DNA of 64,000 nt, taken from the NCBI GenBank assembly GCA_937901445.1, contig CALDHY010000021.1:13624-77623 (forward strand). Direction: 5' to 3'. Made by a program: the position numbers and the translations under genes. The notes beneath the pieces are model-generated. The model was not told the DNA's origin. It made no database searches and saw only the letters and a list, made by a program, of their open reading frames with translations. Position 1 is the first letter of the stretch, and every line of letters begins with the position of its first letter. This document shows positions 15,601 to 24,687 of the stretch, piece after piece. This DNA is from an uncultured Selenomonadales bacterium (lineage in GTDB: Bacteria; Bacillota; Negativicutes; Selenomonadales; Selenomonadaceae).

Positions 15601-16701
15601 TTACAAAATATTTTTATTCTGCAGATTTTGAATTTGATTTAATTTTTGTTGAAGTTGTTGAATTTGCGCTTGTTGTTGTCGAATTAAATTTTGTTGCTGT
15701 ATCAGATTGACGTTAAAAACATTCATTCTGTTGAAAAGAAACGCGGTAAGCGCGGTTTTATCTTCAATCTGTTCCAATTCTCGGCGAATTAAACCGTCCA
15801 GCTGATAAGCCGGAATTTGTGTATAAAGTTTGAGAAGGCAGTTAATATGATTTCTGGCAAAAAAATCAAAAACTTTATACTTGTATTGAGGATTTTTTTG
15901 GAAAAAATCAAATCTTTGCATAAAAGCATCCAATATTGGTATTCCATTGAACAATGAATTGCCTCTGCGTCCTATAAGTTCCTCAGGTTGTAAAACTTTT
16001 CTTACAATAGAATTTGGAGTTTGACGATAGATATAAAAAACATTAGGCACATTGAGAAAAGTTTCAGATAACAACAAAACATAAAAAATGAAGATAGCAT
16101 CTTCGGTAAAATTAAGATCGGGGAATGAAATATCATTTTTCAAGATAAAGTCTCGCCTAAATAAATAATTCCAAGGGGCTGTCCAAATCTTGGCATTAAC
16201 ATAATCCTCAACTCTATCAACTAAATTTTTTGAAAGCATTGTCGGTTGTTTAACTGCCACTTTTTTTGCAAAATCATTGATAGTAAATGCAGTTTGATTA
16301 TTAATAATTCCATCGGGAGCATCATAAAATTTTAAGCAATGAATAACTTCGGGATTAAATTTTTCAACAATATCAAAAAGTTCCTCAAGTGCGGCAGGCA
16401 TTATAATATCATCGCTGTCAACAAACATCACATATTCGCCGCGTGAGAGCCTTATACCGGTATTTCGTGGCACAGCCGCACCGCCGGAATTGAATTGAGA
16501 GCAAACAAGCTTAATCTTCCCTGTTTTCAAATATTTTTCGACAATATCGCAACTGTTATCAGTACTGCAATCATCAACTACAATAACTTCAAAATCTTTG
16601 AAAGTCTGCGCGAGGATACTGTCTAAACATTCGCCAATATATTTTTCGGTGTTGTACATTGGAATAATAATAGAAATTGCGGGAATTGTTTTCGTCGTCA
16701 A
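15601..16701 (-). CDS. GT2 family glycosyltransferase with Gln-rich coiled-coil tail (copy 1)
   Basis: A 366-aa protein. Residues 8-120 are a GT-A glycosyltransferase fold: IIPMYNTEKYIGECLDSIL, VVDDCSTDNS, and a DSDD motif for the metal-bound nucleotide sugar. The C-terminal 30 residues are almost only Gln/Leu/Ile/Asn and should form a coiled coil. It starts at TTG after AGGAGG. It is a tandem paralogue of the next gene, nearly identical at both ends and divergent in the middle, so acceptor specificity probably differs. It likely acts on a surface polysaccharide or glycoprotein. Confidence 0.85.
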   Translation of the reverse strand: MTTKTIPAISIIIPMYNTEKYIGECLDSILAQTFKDFEVIVVDDCSTDNSCDIVEKYLKTGKIKLVCSQFNSGGAAVPRNTGIRLSRGEYVMFVDSDDIIMPAALEELFDIVEKFNPEVIHCLKFYDAPDGIINNQTAFTINDFAKKVAVKQPTMLSKNLVDRVEDYVNAKIWTAPWNYLFRRDFILKNDISFPDLNFTEDAIFIFYVLLLSETFLNVPNVFYIYRQTPNSIVRKVLQPEELIGRRGNSLFNGIPILDAFMQRFDFFQKNPQYKYKVFDFFARNHINCLLKLYTQIPAYQLDGLIRRELEQIEDKTALTAFLFNRMNVFNVNLIQQQNLIRQQQAQIQQLQQKLNQIQNLQNKNIL

Positions 16702-16715
16702 AAAATCTCTGCCTC

Positions 16716-17813
16716 CTAAATTGATTTTTGAATTTGTTGAATTTGTTGAATTTGTGATTGTAACTGCTTAATCTGCGCCTGTTGTTGGCGAATTAAATTT
16801 TGTTGCTGTATCAGATTGACGTTGAAAACATTCATTCTGTTGAAAAGAAAAGCTGTAAGCGCGGTTTTATCTTCAATCTGTTCAAGTTCGCGGCGAATTA
16901 AGCCGTCCAACTGATGAGGCGGAACTTTTGTATAAAGCTGGAGCAGTGCATATATTCCGCCGTGAATTGTAAAAAATTCAAAAATAGTATACTTGCTGCG
17001 CGGGTCATTTGCAAATTCGCTTAATCCATTGAGAAATTTATCCAGTATACCGACAGATTTAAAAATATCTCCGGCTCTTCGATTAATAAGCTTATCTGTT
17101 GGCAAAGTTTCTTTGCTATTTGAATCCTGCCGAATTCTCCATACGTAAAAAGTATCCGGCACAAGTAAAATTTTTTTTGCGGTAAAAAGAATCAAGAGGC
17201 TAAATAAAAAATCGTCTGCAATTTTTAAATTGGAAAATTTGAAGTCATGTTCCATAATAAATTTTCGCTCAATAAGATGAGTCCAGGGCTCCCAACGGAA
17301 TTTCATATTTACAAGAGGTTGAATGCGCTCAAGAACATTTTCTGACATAAAACTAGGGGGGGTAGGCGGATATAAGCTTACTTCCTGAAGAAATTTTTTA
17401 TCAGTTGTTACGGTATTTTCAGGAGCTTTATAGTATCTGTCACAATGTATAACTTCCGGTTGAAATTTTTCTACCATTTGATTTAAAACTTCAAAAGCCG
17501 TTGATACTATGGCATCATCACTGTCCATAAAGAAAATATATTTGCCTAATGAAATTCTTAAACCAATATTTCTGGGAGTTCCTGCGCCGCCGGAATTAAT
17601 TTTGGAACGCACAAGTTGCAGTTTACCATCAAATTTTGGAATGTAACTTTCAACAATCGCCGCGCTGTTATCTGTCGAGCAATCGTCAACTACGATAACT
17701 TCAAAATCTGTAAAAGTCTGCGCGAGTATACTGTCTAAGCATTCGCCAATATATTTTTCAGTGTTGTACATTGGAATAATAACCGAAATTGCGGGGATAG
17801 TTCTGTTTGCCAA
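16716..17813 (-). CDS. GT2 family glycosyltransferase with Gln-rich coiled-coil tail (copy 2)
   Basis: A 365-aa protein of the same build as its neighbour: IIPMYNTEKYIGECLDSIL, VVDDCSTDNS, MDSDDA, and a Gln-rich C-terminal coiled coil. A segment of about 40 residues from RRELEQIEDKTALTAF to the tail is identical in the two proteins. The start is TTG after AAAGGAAG. A run of seven G on the plus strand (17356-17362) lies inside the coding region and encodes Pro-rich sequence; it could slip. The first gene of a two-gene operon, 14 bp upstream of copy 1. Confidence 0.85.
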   Translation of the reverse strand: MANRTIPAISVIIPMYNTEKYIGECLDSILAQTFTDFEVIVVDDCSTDNSAAIVESYIPKFDGKLQLVRSKINSGGAGTPRNIGLRISLGKYIFFMDSDDAIVSTAFEVLNQMVEKFQPEVIHCDRYYKAPENTVTTDKKFLQEVSLYPPTPPSFMSENVLERIQPLVNMKFRWEPWTHLIERKFIMEHDFKFSNLKIADDFLFSLLILFTAKKILLVPDTFYVWRIRQDSNSKETLPTDKLINRRAGDIFKSVGILDKFLNGLSEFANDPRSKYTIFEFFTIHGGIYALLQLYTKVPPHQLDGLIRRELEQIEDKTALTAFLFNRMNVFNVNLIQQQNLIRQQQAQIKQLQSQIQQIQQIQKSI

Positions 17814-17846
17814 TTTAAACTTCCTTTCTAAAAATATTTCTGCGCT

Positions 17847-17875
17847 AATTTATCACAGGTTGAAAATTTATGCAA
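17847..17875 (-). promoter_or_regulatory. Promoter of the GT2 pair
   Basis: On the minus strand: TTGCAT, 17-bp spacer, TAAATT, about 34 bp before the TTG start. It directly abuts the pgi terminator. Confidence 0.5.
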
Positions 17876-17876
17876 C

Positions 17877-17899
17877 AAAAAAGCCCGCCTTTCGACGGG
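17877..17899 (-). terminator. Terminator after pgi
   Basis: The same hairpin and T-run as at 15561-15583, here just downstream of the pgi stop codon. Confidence 0.75.
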
Positions 17900-17929
17900 T
17901 TGAAAAAAATTTATTTAGTCGCGCAGATT

Positions 17930-19396
17930 TTATTTTGAGTTTTTGAGTTCCTGAAGTTTCGGCCCCATAATTTTCTTGTAAGCCTCAACGCCGGGCTGAT
18001 TGAATGCGTCAACGTTTGCAAGTTCGCCTTCATAAGCAACGGACATTGCCAACATATATAAAAGTTCGCCGAGATGATATTCATTGAGTTCCGGAAGTGT
18101 AAAGCAAGCGTTAAAGCGTTTGTTTGACTTGAGAGCGTCCGCGTTGGATTGACGCGCAACTTCAAGGGCTTCACTCATTGTAACGCCGGAAATATCAGCA
18201 AGTTTTTTAGTTTCAGGGAAAACATTTGGAATTACATAATCATCAGCCCAATTTTGAACTTTGATGAACTGTACAACTTTATCAAGCGCGCCTTCTTGGT
18301 GTTGTTGAGTTTGTGAATGCATGTCAGTTGTACCTACTGCAACCAGCGGCGTACGCCCGTAACAAACTTCTTTGCCGTCTTTGTCAAACTGTTTGCCGAG
18401 TGATTCTGCCAAAAGTTGAATGTACCATTCTGAAGTAGATTTAAGATAATCGCCGTAAGGCATCATAACTTCAATATTGCGCCCGTGTTTTTGATAGGCG
18501 GCAAATTTAAGCGCGGCGTTAAGCATTGCGGGATTTTCAAAAAGATTTTCATTCTTGCAAGCTTCGTCCATATCGCGCGCGCCTTCAAGGAATTTTTCAA
18601 TATCAATACCGATAACGGCGGCAGTAACTAAGCCGACTTCACAGAAAATTGAAAAACGCCCGCCGACTCCGTCCGGAACTGCGAATTGTTGCCAGCCGTT
18701 GTCAACTGCAAGTTGTTTCAAAATGGTTTTCTTTTCCATATTGGGATCTGTAACGGCTACAATTTCAATTTCGATGTTTGCAGCTTTTTTGAGTTCGTCA
18801 AGAATAACCATAAAGTTACTCATTGTGTCGAGCGTGCCGCCGCTTTTTGAAATACAAATTAAGCAAACTTTGAGGTTGCGTTTTTCGTGCGATTCGGTAA
18901 CGCCCGCAAGAAATTTAATGTGGTTGATAATGTCACGAGTGCGGCGCGTGTCGATATTTTGTCCGCTAAAATAAACGCGCGGTAAGCCGTTGCGTTCTTC
19001 TTTAGTTTTGGCGTTCCAAAATTCGCCGGCGAAAACGTCAAACAAAACTTTATTGCCCAAGAAAGAGCCGCCAATACCGAGCGAAATTACAACGTCAATA
19101 TTGTTGCGCAAGTGTTCGGTAAAATCGTGGAGGCGTTTAATACTTGCGGGCGAATTGAGATTGAGTTTGCCGTTTTCTTCGGTAATGTAAGGCAGTTTAG
19201 AAAAATAAACTTTTTCGGGCGTGCCGTCTTTAGAAAGGTGCGCCTTGATAACGCCGCTGTCGCGCATAACTTTCATTGCTTCATGAGCTTTTTTGAGGTC
19301 TTCGCTGTAGCTGTCGAGGTCGGCTTGAGTAACTTTACCTTCGCCAAAAAGATTATCATAATCAAAAGTGAATCCGCTTTTTAAAGTTAAAGCCAT
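17930..19396 (-). CDS. pgi: Glucose-6-phosphate isomerase
   Basis: A 488-aa enzyme interconverting glucose 6-phosphate and fructose 6-phosphate. Visible motifs: GIGGSFLGNK and CISKSGGTLDT (phosphate binding), GVGGRFSIFCEVG (region of the catalytic Glu) and QQHQEG. Strong GAAGGGAG before the ATG. It follows a reductase gene across a heptamer-repeat hairpin, and sits with two phosphohexomutases upstream, so the block handles hexose-phosphate interconversion. Confidence 0.93.
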   Translation of the reverse strand: MALTLKSGFTFDYDNLFGEGKVTQADLDSYSEDLKKAHEAMKVMRDSGVIKAHLSKDGTPEKVYFSKLPYITEENGKLNLNSPASIKRLHDFTEHLRNNIDVVISLGIGGSFLGNKVLFDVFAGEFWNAKTKEERNGLPRVYFSGQNIDTRRTRDIINHIKFLAGVTESHEKRNLKVCLICISKSGGTLDTMSNFMVILDELKKAANIEIEIVAVTDPNMEKKTILKQLAVDNGWQQFAVPDGVGGRFSIFCEVGLVTAAVIGIDIEKFLEGARDMDEACKNENLFENPAMLNAALKFAAYQKHGRNIEVMMPYGDYLKSTSEWYIQLLAESLGKQFDKDGKEVCYGRTPLVAVGTTDMHSQTQQHQEGALDKVVQFIKVQNWADDYVIPNVFPETKKLADISGVTMSEALEVARQSNADALKSNKRFNACFTLPELNEYHLGELLYMLAMSVAYEGELANVDAFNQPGVEAYKKIMGPKLQELKNSK

Positions 19397-19420
19397 TGAA
19401 AAAACTCCCTTCGGTCGTTT

Positions 19421-19498
19421 TTAAGGGCTAAGAATTAAGGATTAAGGGTTAAGGATTTTTTATTTCCATAGCCCTTATCCCTTATCCCTTAGTCCTTA
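19421..19498 (-). repeat. Stop-anchored heptamer hairpin (family A, copy 4)
   Basis: Read on the minus strand from the reductase stop codon: TAAGGAC, TAAGGGA, TAAGGGA, TAAGGGC, an A/T turn, then a C-rich arm of about five units (CCTTAAC, CCTTAAT and similar), ending just before the pgi ribosome binding site. Confidence 0.9.
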
Positions 19499-20113
19499 TC
19501 TGATAAAATGAGTAGGTGTCCAATTTTCCTTTTCGGGCAAGCCGAATTTTTCTTTACCGAGTGCAATACTTTTCATTAAGAAAACCATATTTCTTGCAAG
19601 TGTACGCATAGTTTGCATACCTTCCAAATCTTTTTCGGCGTCGCCGGGAACCAAGCCGTAAACCATATTCCAATATTGACTGGAGGCAACAGGCATATTT
19701 GAAATTGTAAAATATTTATTCATTTCGTCGAAAGTTGAAGACGAACCGCCGCGCCGAGAAATTACAACGCTTGCACCAACTTTCATAGTTTTATCAAAAA
19801 GCGTGCTGAAAAATAATCTGTCCATAAAAGTTATAGTAGTGCCTGCCGCTGACGCAAAATAAACCGGCGTACCAACTACCAAGCCGTCAGCTTGTTCAAA
19901 GAGCGGCGCAGTTTCATTTACAATATCGTTGAAAATACATTTGCCGGTTTCCTTACATTTTCTGCAAGCAATGCAACCGCGCACGGCTTTATTTCCAACT
20001 TGTACCAAATTTGTTTCGACGCCTTCCGCTTGAAAGATTTTAATCATTTCGTTGAGGGCGGCAGCGGTGTTGCCGTTGGAATGTGGCGAGCCGTTAATCA
20101 GTAAAACCTTCAT
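19496..20113 (-). CDS. Flavodoxin-fold NAD(P)H:FMN reductase
   Basis: A 205-aa protein of the NADPH-dependent FMN reductase/iron-sulfur flavoprotein group. LLINGSPHSNGNT near the N terminus is the FMN phosphate-binding loop. A Cys-rich segment (CIACRKCKETGKC, about 47-59) is like that of iron-sulfur flavoproteins, and GTPVYFASAAGTT follows. Cytoplasmic electron carrier or reductase; the partner is not evident. AGGGGATT lies upstream of the ATG. The stop codon is part of a heptamer repeat. Confidence 0.85.
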   Translation of the reverse strand: MKVLLINGSPHSNGNTAAALNEMIKIFQAEGVETNLVQVGNKAVRGCIACRKCKETGKCIFNDIVNETAPLFEQADGLVVGTPVYFASAAGTTITFMDRLFFSTLFDKTMKVGASVVISRRGGSSSTFDEMNKYFTISNMPVASSQYWNMVYGLVPGDAEKDLEGMQTMRTLARNMVFLMKSIALGKEKFGLPEKENWTPTHFIR

Positions 20114-20138
20114 TAAGTTAATCCCCTAAAAATTATTT

Positions 20139-20170
20139 TAAAAAAGTCCCCCGCCGCAACGAGAGACTTT
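20139..20170 (-). terminator. Terminator downstream of pgm
   Basis: On the minus strand, AAAGTC (20165-20170) and GACTTT (20143-20148) pair around a GC-rich loop and are followed by a T-run. It lies just past the octamer repeat. Confidence 0.6.
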
Positions 20171-20171
20171 G

Positions 20172-20249
20172 TAGTGGGATAGTGGGGTGGTGTTGTAGTA
20201 GTGTAGTAAAAACTATCACACTACCGCACTATCAAACTATCACACTACA
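20172..20249 (-). repeat. Stop-anchored octamer hairpin (family B, copy 2)
   Basis: Read on the minus strand: TAGTGTGA (containing the pgm TGA stop), TAGTTTGA, TAGTGCGG, TAGTGTGA, a TTTTT turn, then a C-rich complementary arm. The last two Val codons of pgm are encoded at the edge of the repeat. Confidence 0.85.
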
Positions 20250-21853
20250 GACGCTACAATATCTTGAGCTTCTTTTTGAATTTGTTTAAGGTGGTCTTCA
20301 CTTACAAAACTTTCAGCGTAAACTTTGCACATATCTTCAGTGCCGGAAGGACGCGCCGCAAACCAGCCTTTGTCAGTAACAACTTTCAAGCCGCCAATAG
20401 ATGCGCCGTTGCCGGGAGCCTTTGTAAATTTGCCGGTAATTGGGGCCCCTGCAAGCGTATCAGCTTTAAGATTTTCGGGCGAAAGTTTACCGAGTGCAGA
20501 TTTTTGTTCGGGAGTTGCAGGCGTGTCTTTACGTGCATAGTAGAAAGTGCCGAATTTGTCTGTAAGTTCTTTGTGGTGTTCTGAAGGATTCTTGCCGGTT
20601 TTGGCGGTAATTTCAATGGCGAGCAAGTCCATAATGATACCGTCTTTGTCAGTCGTCCAAACGCTGGCATCTTTGCAGAGGAAGGACGCGCCCGCAGATT
20701 CTTCGCCGCCAAATCCCATTGAGCCGTCAAATAAGCCGTCAACAAACCATTTAAAGCCAACAGGAACTTCACAAAGTTTGCGCCCAATGTCAGCCGCTAC
20801 TTTATCAATCAATGAACTTGAAACTAAAGTTTTGCCGACCATTGCGTCTTTGCTCCAGCCTTCGCGGTGTGTGAACAAATAGCGAATTGCAACCGCCAAA
20901 TAATGGTTAGGATTCATCAAGCCTTGCGGCGTTACGATTCCGTGTCTGTCATAGTCAGTATCGTTGCCAAATGCAATGTCATATTTATCTTTCAAGGCAA
21001 TTAAATTAGCCATTGCGAACGGCGATGAGCAGTCCATTCTAATTTTGCCGTCATGGTCGGGCGGCATAAATGAAAATGTGTAGTCAATGTTAGGATTGAC
21101 AACTTTGATTGGATTTTTAATTTTGTAAGTTTCGTTGATTAAATCCCAGTAGAAAATACCGCTGCCGCCGAGCGGGTCTGCGCCGACATTCAAGCCGCTG
21201 TTAATAACTGCGTCCATATCGATAACGCGGGCGAGTGCGTCAACGTACGGTTTCATATAATCCATAAAATGAACGTTATCAAGTTTAATGGCGCGTTCAA
21301 ATGGAATACGTTTAATTTTGTCAACGCCTTCTTTAATCAATTCGTTGGCGCGGTTTTGAATTATTTTTGTAGTTTCTGCGCTTGCAGGTCCGCCGGTTGT
21401 CGGGTCGTATTTAATACCGCCGTCAGTAGGTGGATTGTGCGAAGGCGTAATAACGATACCGTCAGCTTTTTTGGCTTCTTTGCGTTCGTAGTTATGAGCA
21501 AGAATAATTCTTGAAACAACGGGCGTTGGAACAGGTTTAAAATCTTCCTGCAAAATAATTTCAACGTCATTAGCCGCCAAAACTTCAACGCAAGTGCGGA
21601 GCGCGGGTTCTGAAAGTGCGTGAGTATCTGCGCCAATGTACAAAGGACCGGTTACGCCTTCAGTTTTGCGGTATTCGGCTACAGCCTTTGCAATGGCGGC
21701 AATATGAGTATCGTTAAAGCTGTGAAGTTTGGAGCTGCCTCTGTGTCCTGAAGTGCCGAATGCAACGCCCTGAACTTTATTTTTGGGGTCGGGTGCAAGT
21801 GTGTAATAATCGCTGATTAACGACGGAAGGTTTACAACGTTTTTCTTCTCCAT
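20240..21853 (-). CDS. pgm: Phosphoglucomutase (alpha-D-phosphohexomutase family)
   Basis: A 537-aa enzyme with the order of the bacterial Pgm group: HRGSS near the N terminus, the catalytic phosphoserine loop [14 protein letters not shown] (about 134-147), the Mg loop DTDYDRHG, the sugar-binding loop GGEESAG and a C-terminal phosphate-binding RPSGTED. It interconverts glucose 1- and 6-phosphate, feeding GalU (encoded at 38577). GAGGAGG precedes the ATG. Confidence 0.92.
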   Translation of the reverse strand: MEKKNVVNLPSLISDYYTLAPDPKNKVQGVAFGTSGHRGSSKLHSFNDTHIAAIAKAVAEYRKTEGVTGPLYIGADTHALSEPALRTCVEVLAANDVEIILQEDFKPVPTPVVSRIILAHNYERKEAKKADGIVITPSHNPPTDGGIKYDPTTGGPASAETTKIIQNRANELIKEGVDKIKRIPFERAIKLDNVHFMDYMKPYVDALARVIDMDAVINSGLNVGADPLGGSGIFYWDLINETYKIKNPIKVVNPNIDYTFSFMPPDHDGKIRMDCSSPFAMANLIALKDKYDIAFGNDTDYDRHGIVTPQGLMNPNHYLAVAIRYLFTHREGWSKDAMVGKTLVSSSLIDKVAADIGRKLCEVPVGFKWFVDGLFDGSMGFGGEESAGASFLCKDASVWTTDKDGIIMDLLAIEITAKTGKNPSEHHKELTDKFGTFYYARKDTPATPEQKSALGKLSPENLKADTLAGAPITGKFTKAPGNGASIGGLKVVTDKGWFAARPSGTEDMCKVYAESFVSEDHLKQIQKEAQDIVASVV

Positions 21854-21887
21854 TAAAAAATCCTCCTCTAAATTTTGTTACACAAAA

Positions 21888-21995
21888 TAGGGGCTAAGAA
21901 TTAAGGATTAAGGATTAAGGATTAAAGACTAAGGATTTTTAATTTCCTTAGCCCCTAGTCCTTAGTCCCTAGCCCTTGGTCCCTATTCCCTAATT
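21888..21995 (-). repeat. Stop-anchored heptamer hairpin (family A, copy 5), G4-like
   Basis: On the minus strand the first unit TAGGGAA lies in the last codons of the upstream gene and the next unit TAGGGAC supplies its stop codon. Six or seven G-rich units, an AAATTAAAAA turn and about six C-rich units follow. Four GGG runs with loops of 4, 5 and 3 nt (21967-21990) match a G-quadruplex pattern. Confidence 0.88.
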
Positions 21996-23350
21996 ACTGA
22001 CAATAATTCATCGCGTTTAGTTTCCATTAAAACTTTATCGCCGCGAGATTCAACATTCAATCTGATATAGGGTTCAGTTTGCGAGCCGCGCAGGTTAAAA
22101 CGCCAATTTTCAAAGTCGACGCTTAAGCCGTCAATCTTGCTGACAGAAACACCTTGCGGCGCGTAAATTTTTTCAATTTTATCCATAATTTCTTTGACTT
22201 TATCGACGCCTGAAACTTTAGTATTAATTTCGCCGGAAACAGGGAAGTTTGCAATTTTATCAGCCATAAGTTCAGAAAGTTTTTTATCAGTTTGACTAAG
22301 CAACTCCAAAATTAAAAGCCACGTGATCATCCCGCTGTCACAATAATAAAAATCTCTGAAGTAATGATGCGACGCCATTTCGCCGCCGTAAACTGCATTA
22401 TTTTCGCGCAGTACCGCCTTCATATAGGTATGCCCCGACCGACAAATAATCGCTTCGCCGCCGAGTTTTTCTACAACGTCAAGCGTTGCCAAAAGTGCGC
22501 GCGGTTCACAAACAATTTTTGCGCCGGGATTTTTCTTGAGAAAAGCTTCAGCAAGAAAACAAACCATATAGCAACCTTCAATGAAATTTCCCTGTTCGTC
22601 AAACAAAAAGCATCTGTCAAAATCGCCGTCAAATGCAATTCCGCAATCTGCGCGACTTTCAATGACAGCCTTGACGGTTGCAACGCGGGAATCTTCCAAC
22701 AAAGGATTGGGGACGCCGTTGGGGAAAAATCCGTTTGCATTGTTGTAGATTTTCACAAATTCAAACGGCAAGAATTTTTCAATTTCGTTTATTATTGGAC
22801 CCGCCGAGCCGTTGCCGGTATTTACAACAACTTTAAGCGGCTTTAATTTTTTCACGTCAATATAACTCAACAATTTTTTTATGTAGTCATGAAGAATATC
22901 AATTTTGTAAACGGAGCCGGTTGCTTTTCTGAAAGACCAGTCGAAATTTTCATTTTCAACGGCGGCTTTAATGTCAAGCAAGCCGGTTTTTGGCGCAACA
23001 GGTTTAACGCCTTTTTTGACGAATTTTAAGCCGTTGTATTCTTTGGGATTGTGTGAGGCAGTAACCATAATTCCGCCGTCAAAATCGTGAAAGCCCGTAG
23101 CAAAATAAATCATTTCCGTGCCGCACTGTCCAACGTCGAAAACGTCACAGCCTGCCTCTGTAAGCCCGCGCGTCAAGGCGTCAGCGATTGTAGGACCGGT
23201 AAGCCGAATATCGTGCCCTATGGCAACTTTTTTGGCGTTGAAAAGTCCCGGAAAAACCCTGCCGACCCTGTATGCAAGTTCTTGATTCACACTTTCGGGA
23301 TAAATTCCGCGAATGTCATACGCGCCAAAACCCTTTGTGTTAATTGCCAT
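21983..23350 (-). CDS. Phosphomannomutase/phosphoglucomutase
   Basis: A 455-aa enzyme of the ManB/AlgC-type alpha-D-phosphohexomutases. Motifs: the catalytic loop TASHNPKEYNGLKF, the Mg loop DGDFDRCF, a sugar loop GGEMASHHYF and a phosphate-binding region RGSQTEPYIR near the end. It interconverts mannose or glucose 1- and 6-phosphate. The final Ile-Arg-Glu codons and the stop arise from heptamer repeat sequence. GGAG precedes the ATG. First gene of the minus-strand hexose-phosphate block. Confidence 0.88.
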   Translation of the reverse strand: MAINTKGFGAYDIRGIYPESVNQELAYRVGRVFPGLFNAKKVAIGHDIRLTGPTIADALTRGLTEAGCDVFDVGQCGTEMIYFATGFHDFDGGIMVTASHNPKEYNGLKFVKKGVKPVAPKTGLLDIKAAVENENFDWSFRKATGSVYKIDILHDYIKKLLSYIDVKKLKPLKVVVNTGNGSAGPIINEIEKFLPFEFVKIYNNANGFFPNGVPNPLLEDSRVATVKAVIESRADCGIAFDGDFDRCFLFDEQGNFIEGCYMVCFLAEAFLKKNPGAKIVCEPRALLATLDVVEKLGGEAIICRSGHTYMKAVLRENNAVYGGEMASHHYFRDFYYCDSGMITWLLILELLSQTDKKLSELMADKIANFPVSGEINTKVSGVDKVKEIMDKIEKIYAPQGVSVSKIDGLSVDFENWRFNLRGSQTEPYIRLNVESRGDKVLMETKRDELLSVIRE

Positions 23351-23463
23351 ATCTCACACGCTCCTATTTTAAAATTTCTAACAATTTTTAAATTTCTATT
23401 CTGCGTTGTAAAAAAATTTCCTTTAAAATTTGCAGAAAATTTTCAATGAATTTTTAATGAATT

Positions 23464-23492
23464 TTGACTTTACAAAAAGTCTTTAGTAGAAT
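23464..23492 (+). promoter_or_regulatory. Promoter of the DUF488 operon
   Basis: TTGACT (23464-23469), 17-bp spacer, TAGAAT (23487-23492), 27 bp before the ATG at 23519. Confidence 0.65.
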
Positions 23493-23518
23493 AAAAAAAA
23501 CTGCGCGAGGTGTTAGTT

Positions 23519-23986
23519 ATGACTAAAAAAAATTCCACGCCCGCCAAAATTTTTACAATCGGCTTTACGAAAAAAGGCGCAGAAACTTTTTTTGAACTTT
23601 TGGAAATGCACGGGATAACTGAATTAATAGACGTGCGACTTTACAACAACACTCAACTTTTAGGCTTTACAAAGGCTCCGGATTTAAAATTTTTCCTGAA
23701 AAGAGTTTCAAGCATTGACTACCGCCACGATTTAAAATTTACGCCGACGAAGGAACTTTTGCAAAATTATCAAGAAAAGTTAATCACGTGGCAAGAATAC
23801 GTTGAAGAGTTTGAAAAGATAATGCAGGCGCGGCGAATTGTACCGCACATTTTAACAAATTATTCAGATTCGCCGGAAGTTCGATATTGTTTACTTTGTA
23901 CGGAAGTTAGCGCGGCAAATTGTCACAGACGGCTTGTAGCTGAAAAATTTGCTGAAGTTTTTGGAATGGAGATTGTGCACTTGTGA
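23519..23986 (+). CDS. DUF488 family protein
   Basis: A 155-aa protein with family hallmarks FTIGFTKKGAETFFELL, LIDVRLYNNTQLLGF, a central ITWQEYVEEF and a C-terminal CLLCTE..NCHRRLVAE pattern with conserved Cys and His. Function is not established for the family. GCGAGG precedes the ATG at 23519; an in-frame GTG at 23510 overlaps that site. The stop overlaps the next gene's start (GTGA), so the two are co-translated. Confidence 0.82.
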   Translation: MTKKNSTPAKIFTIGFTKKGAETFFELLEMHGITELIDVRLYNNTQLLGFTKAPDLKFFLKRVSSIDYRHDLKFTPTKELLQNYQEKLITWQEYVEEFEKIMQARRIVPHILTNYSDSPEVRYCLLCTEVSAANCHRRLVAEKFAEVFGMEIVHL

Positions 23987-24627
23987 AAAAATTAATCGTG
24001 ATTCTTGCCAAAAGTGCAAAGTACGGTAATTATTGCGTGGCAGGGATTGAACTTTCAACCAATAAATGGATTCGCCCAATTTCGCACGATGAAAAAATTG
24101 AAGACGCCGTAACCGCCGCCGAATTAACCTGCACAGATAAAACTGAAGCGCAAATTTTGGATATTGTAGAAATTGACTTTGAAGATACGCCCGTTGCAAA
24201 TGAAGTTCAGCCCGAAAATTCTTTCTTCCAAAATACGGCGTGGCAAAAATACGGGCGTTGGAGCTTATCTGACTTTGAAAAATTTTGCGGCTTCGACACT
24301 ACAGATTTTATTTTTTACGATAACTCGCGCAGGCTTGAACTTTCGACGATAACCGAAAAAAATAAATCGCTGCTGATTCTGCCGGTTGAAAATATTTCAA
24401 TCAGTACAGAACTTCGCAATGATGATTTAAAATTTTACGCCAATTTTACTTACGGCGGGATAAAATATAAAAATTTCGGCGTGGGCGATATTTCATTGAG
24501 GCAAAAATTTTCTGACAAGCTGTGCGGTAATTTTTTTGTTGCCAAAAAAGCCGTTGCCACTTTCAGCTTGACTAATCCCTACAAAGATAATCGTTGCTAT
24601 AAAATGCTGGCGAATTTGTTTACCTAA
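23983..24627 (+). CDS. Putative dual-OB-domain protein, partner of DUF488
   Basis: A 214-aa protein with GTG start overlapping the DUF488 stop by 4 bp. It opens LIVILAKSAKYGNYCVAGIEL and has NKWIRPIS, features I associate with the dual OB-containing domain family; this assignment is from memory of the motif and moderately certain. No signal peptide or membrane segment. Close coupling suggests the two proteins act together, perhaps in nucleic-acid processing or defence, but nothing in the sequence proves it. Confidence 0.55.
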   Translation: MKKLIVILAKSAKYGNYCVAGIELSTNKWIRPISHDEKIEDAVTAAELTCTDKTEAQILDIVEIDFEDTPVANEVQPENSFFQNTAWQKYGRWSLSDFEKFCGFDTTDFIFYDNSRRLELSTITEKNKSLLILPVENISISTELRNDDLKFYANFTYGGIKYKNFGVGDISLRQKFSDKLCGNFFVAKKAVATFSLTNPYKDNRCYKMLANLFT

Positions 24628-24628
24628 A

Positions 24629-24657
24629 CTTTACTAAAAAAAACTTCGTGCTATAAT
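24629..24657 (+). promoter_or_regulatory. hemA promoter with extended -10
   Basis: TGCTATAAT at 24649-24657 is an extended -10; a weak -35 (CTTTAC) is 17 bp upstream at 24629. Confidence 0.55.
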
Positions 24658-24687
24658 TTCGCTATTATTTATTTGGGAGAGACAGAA

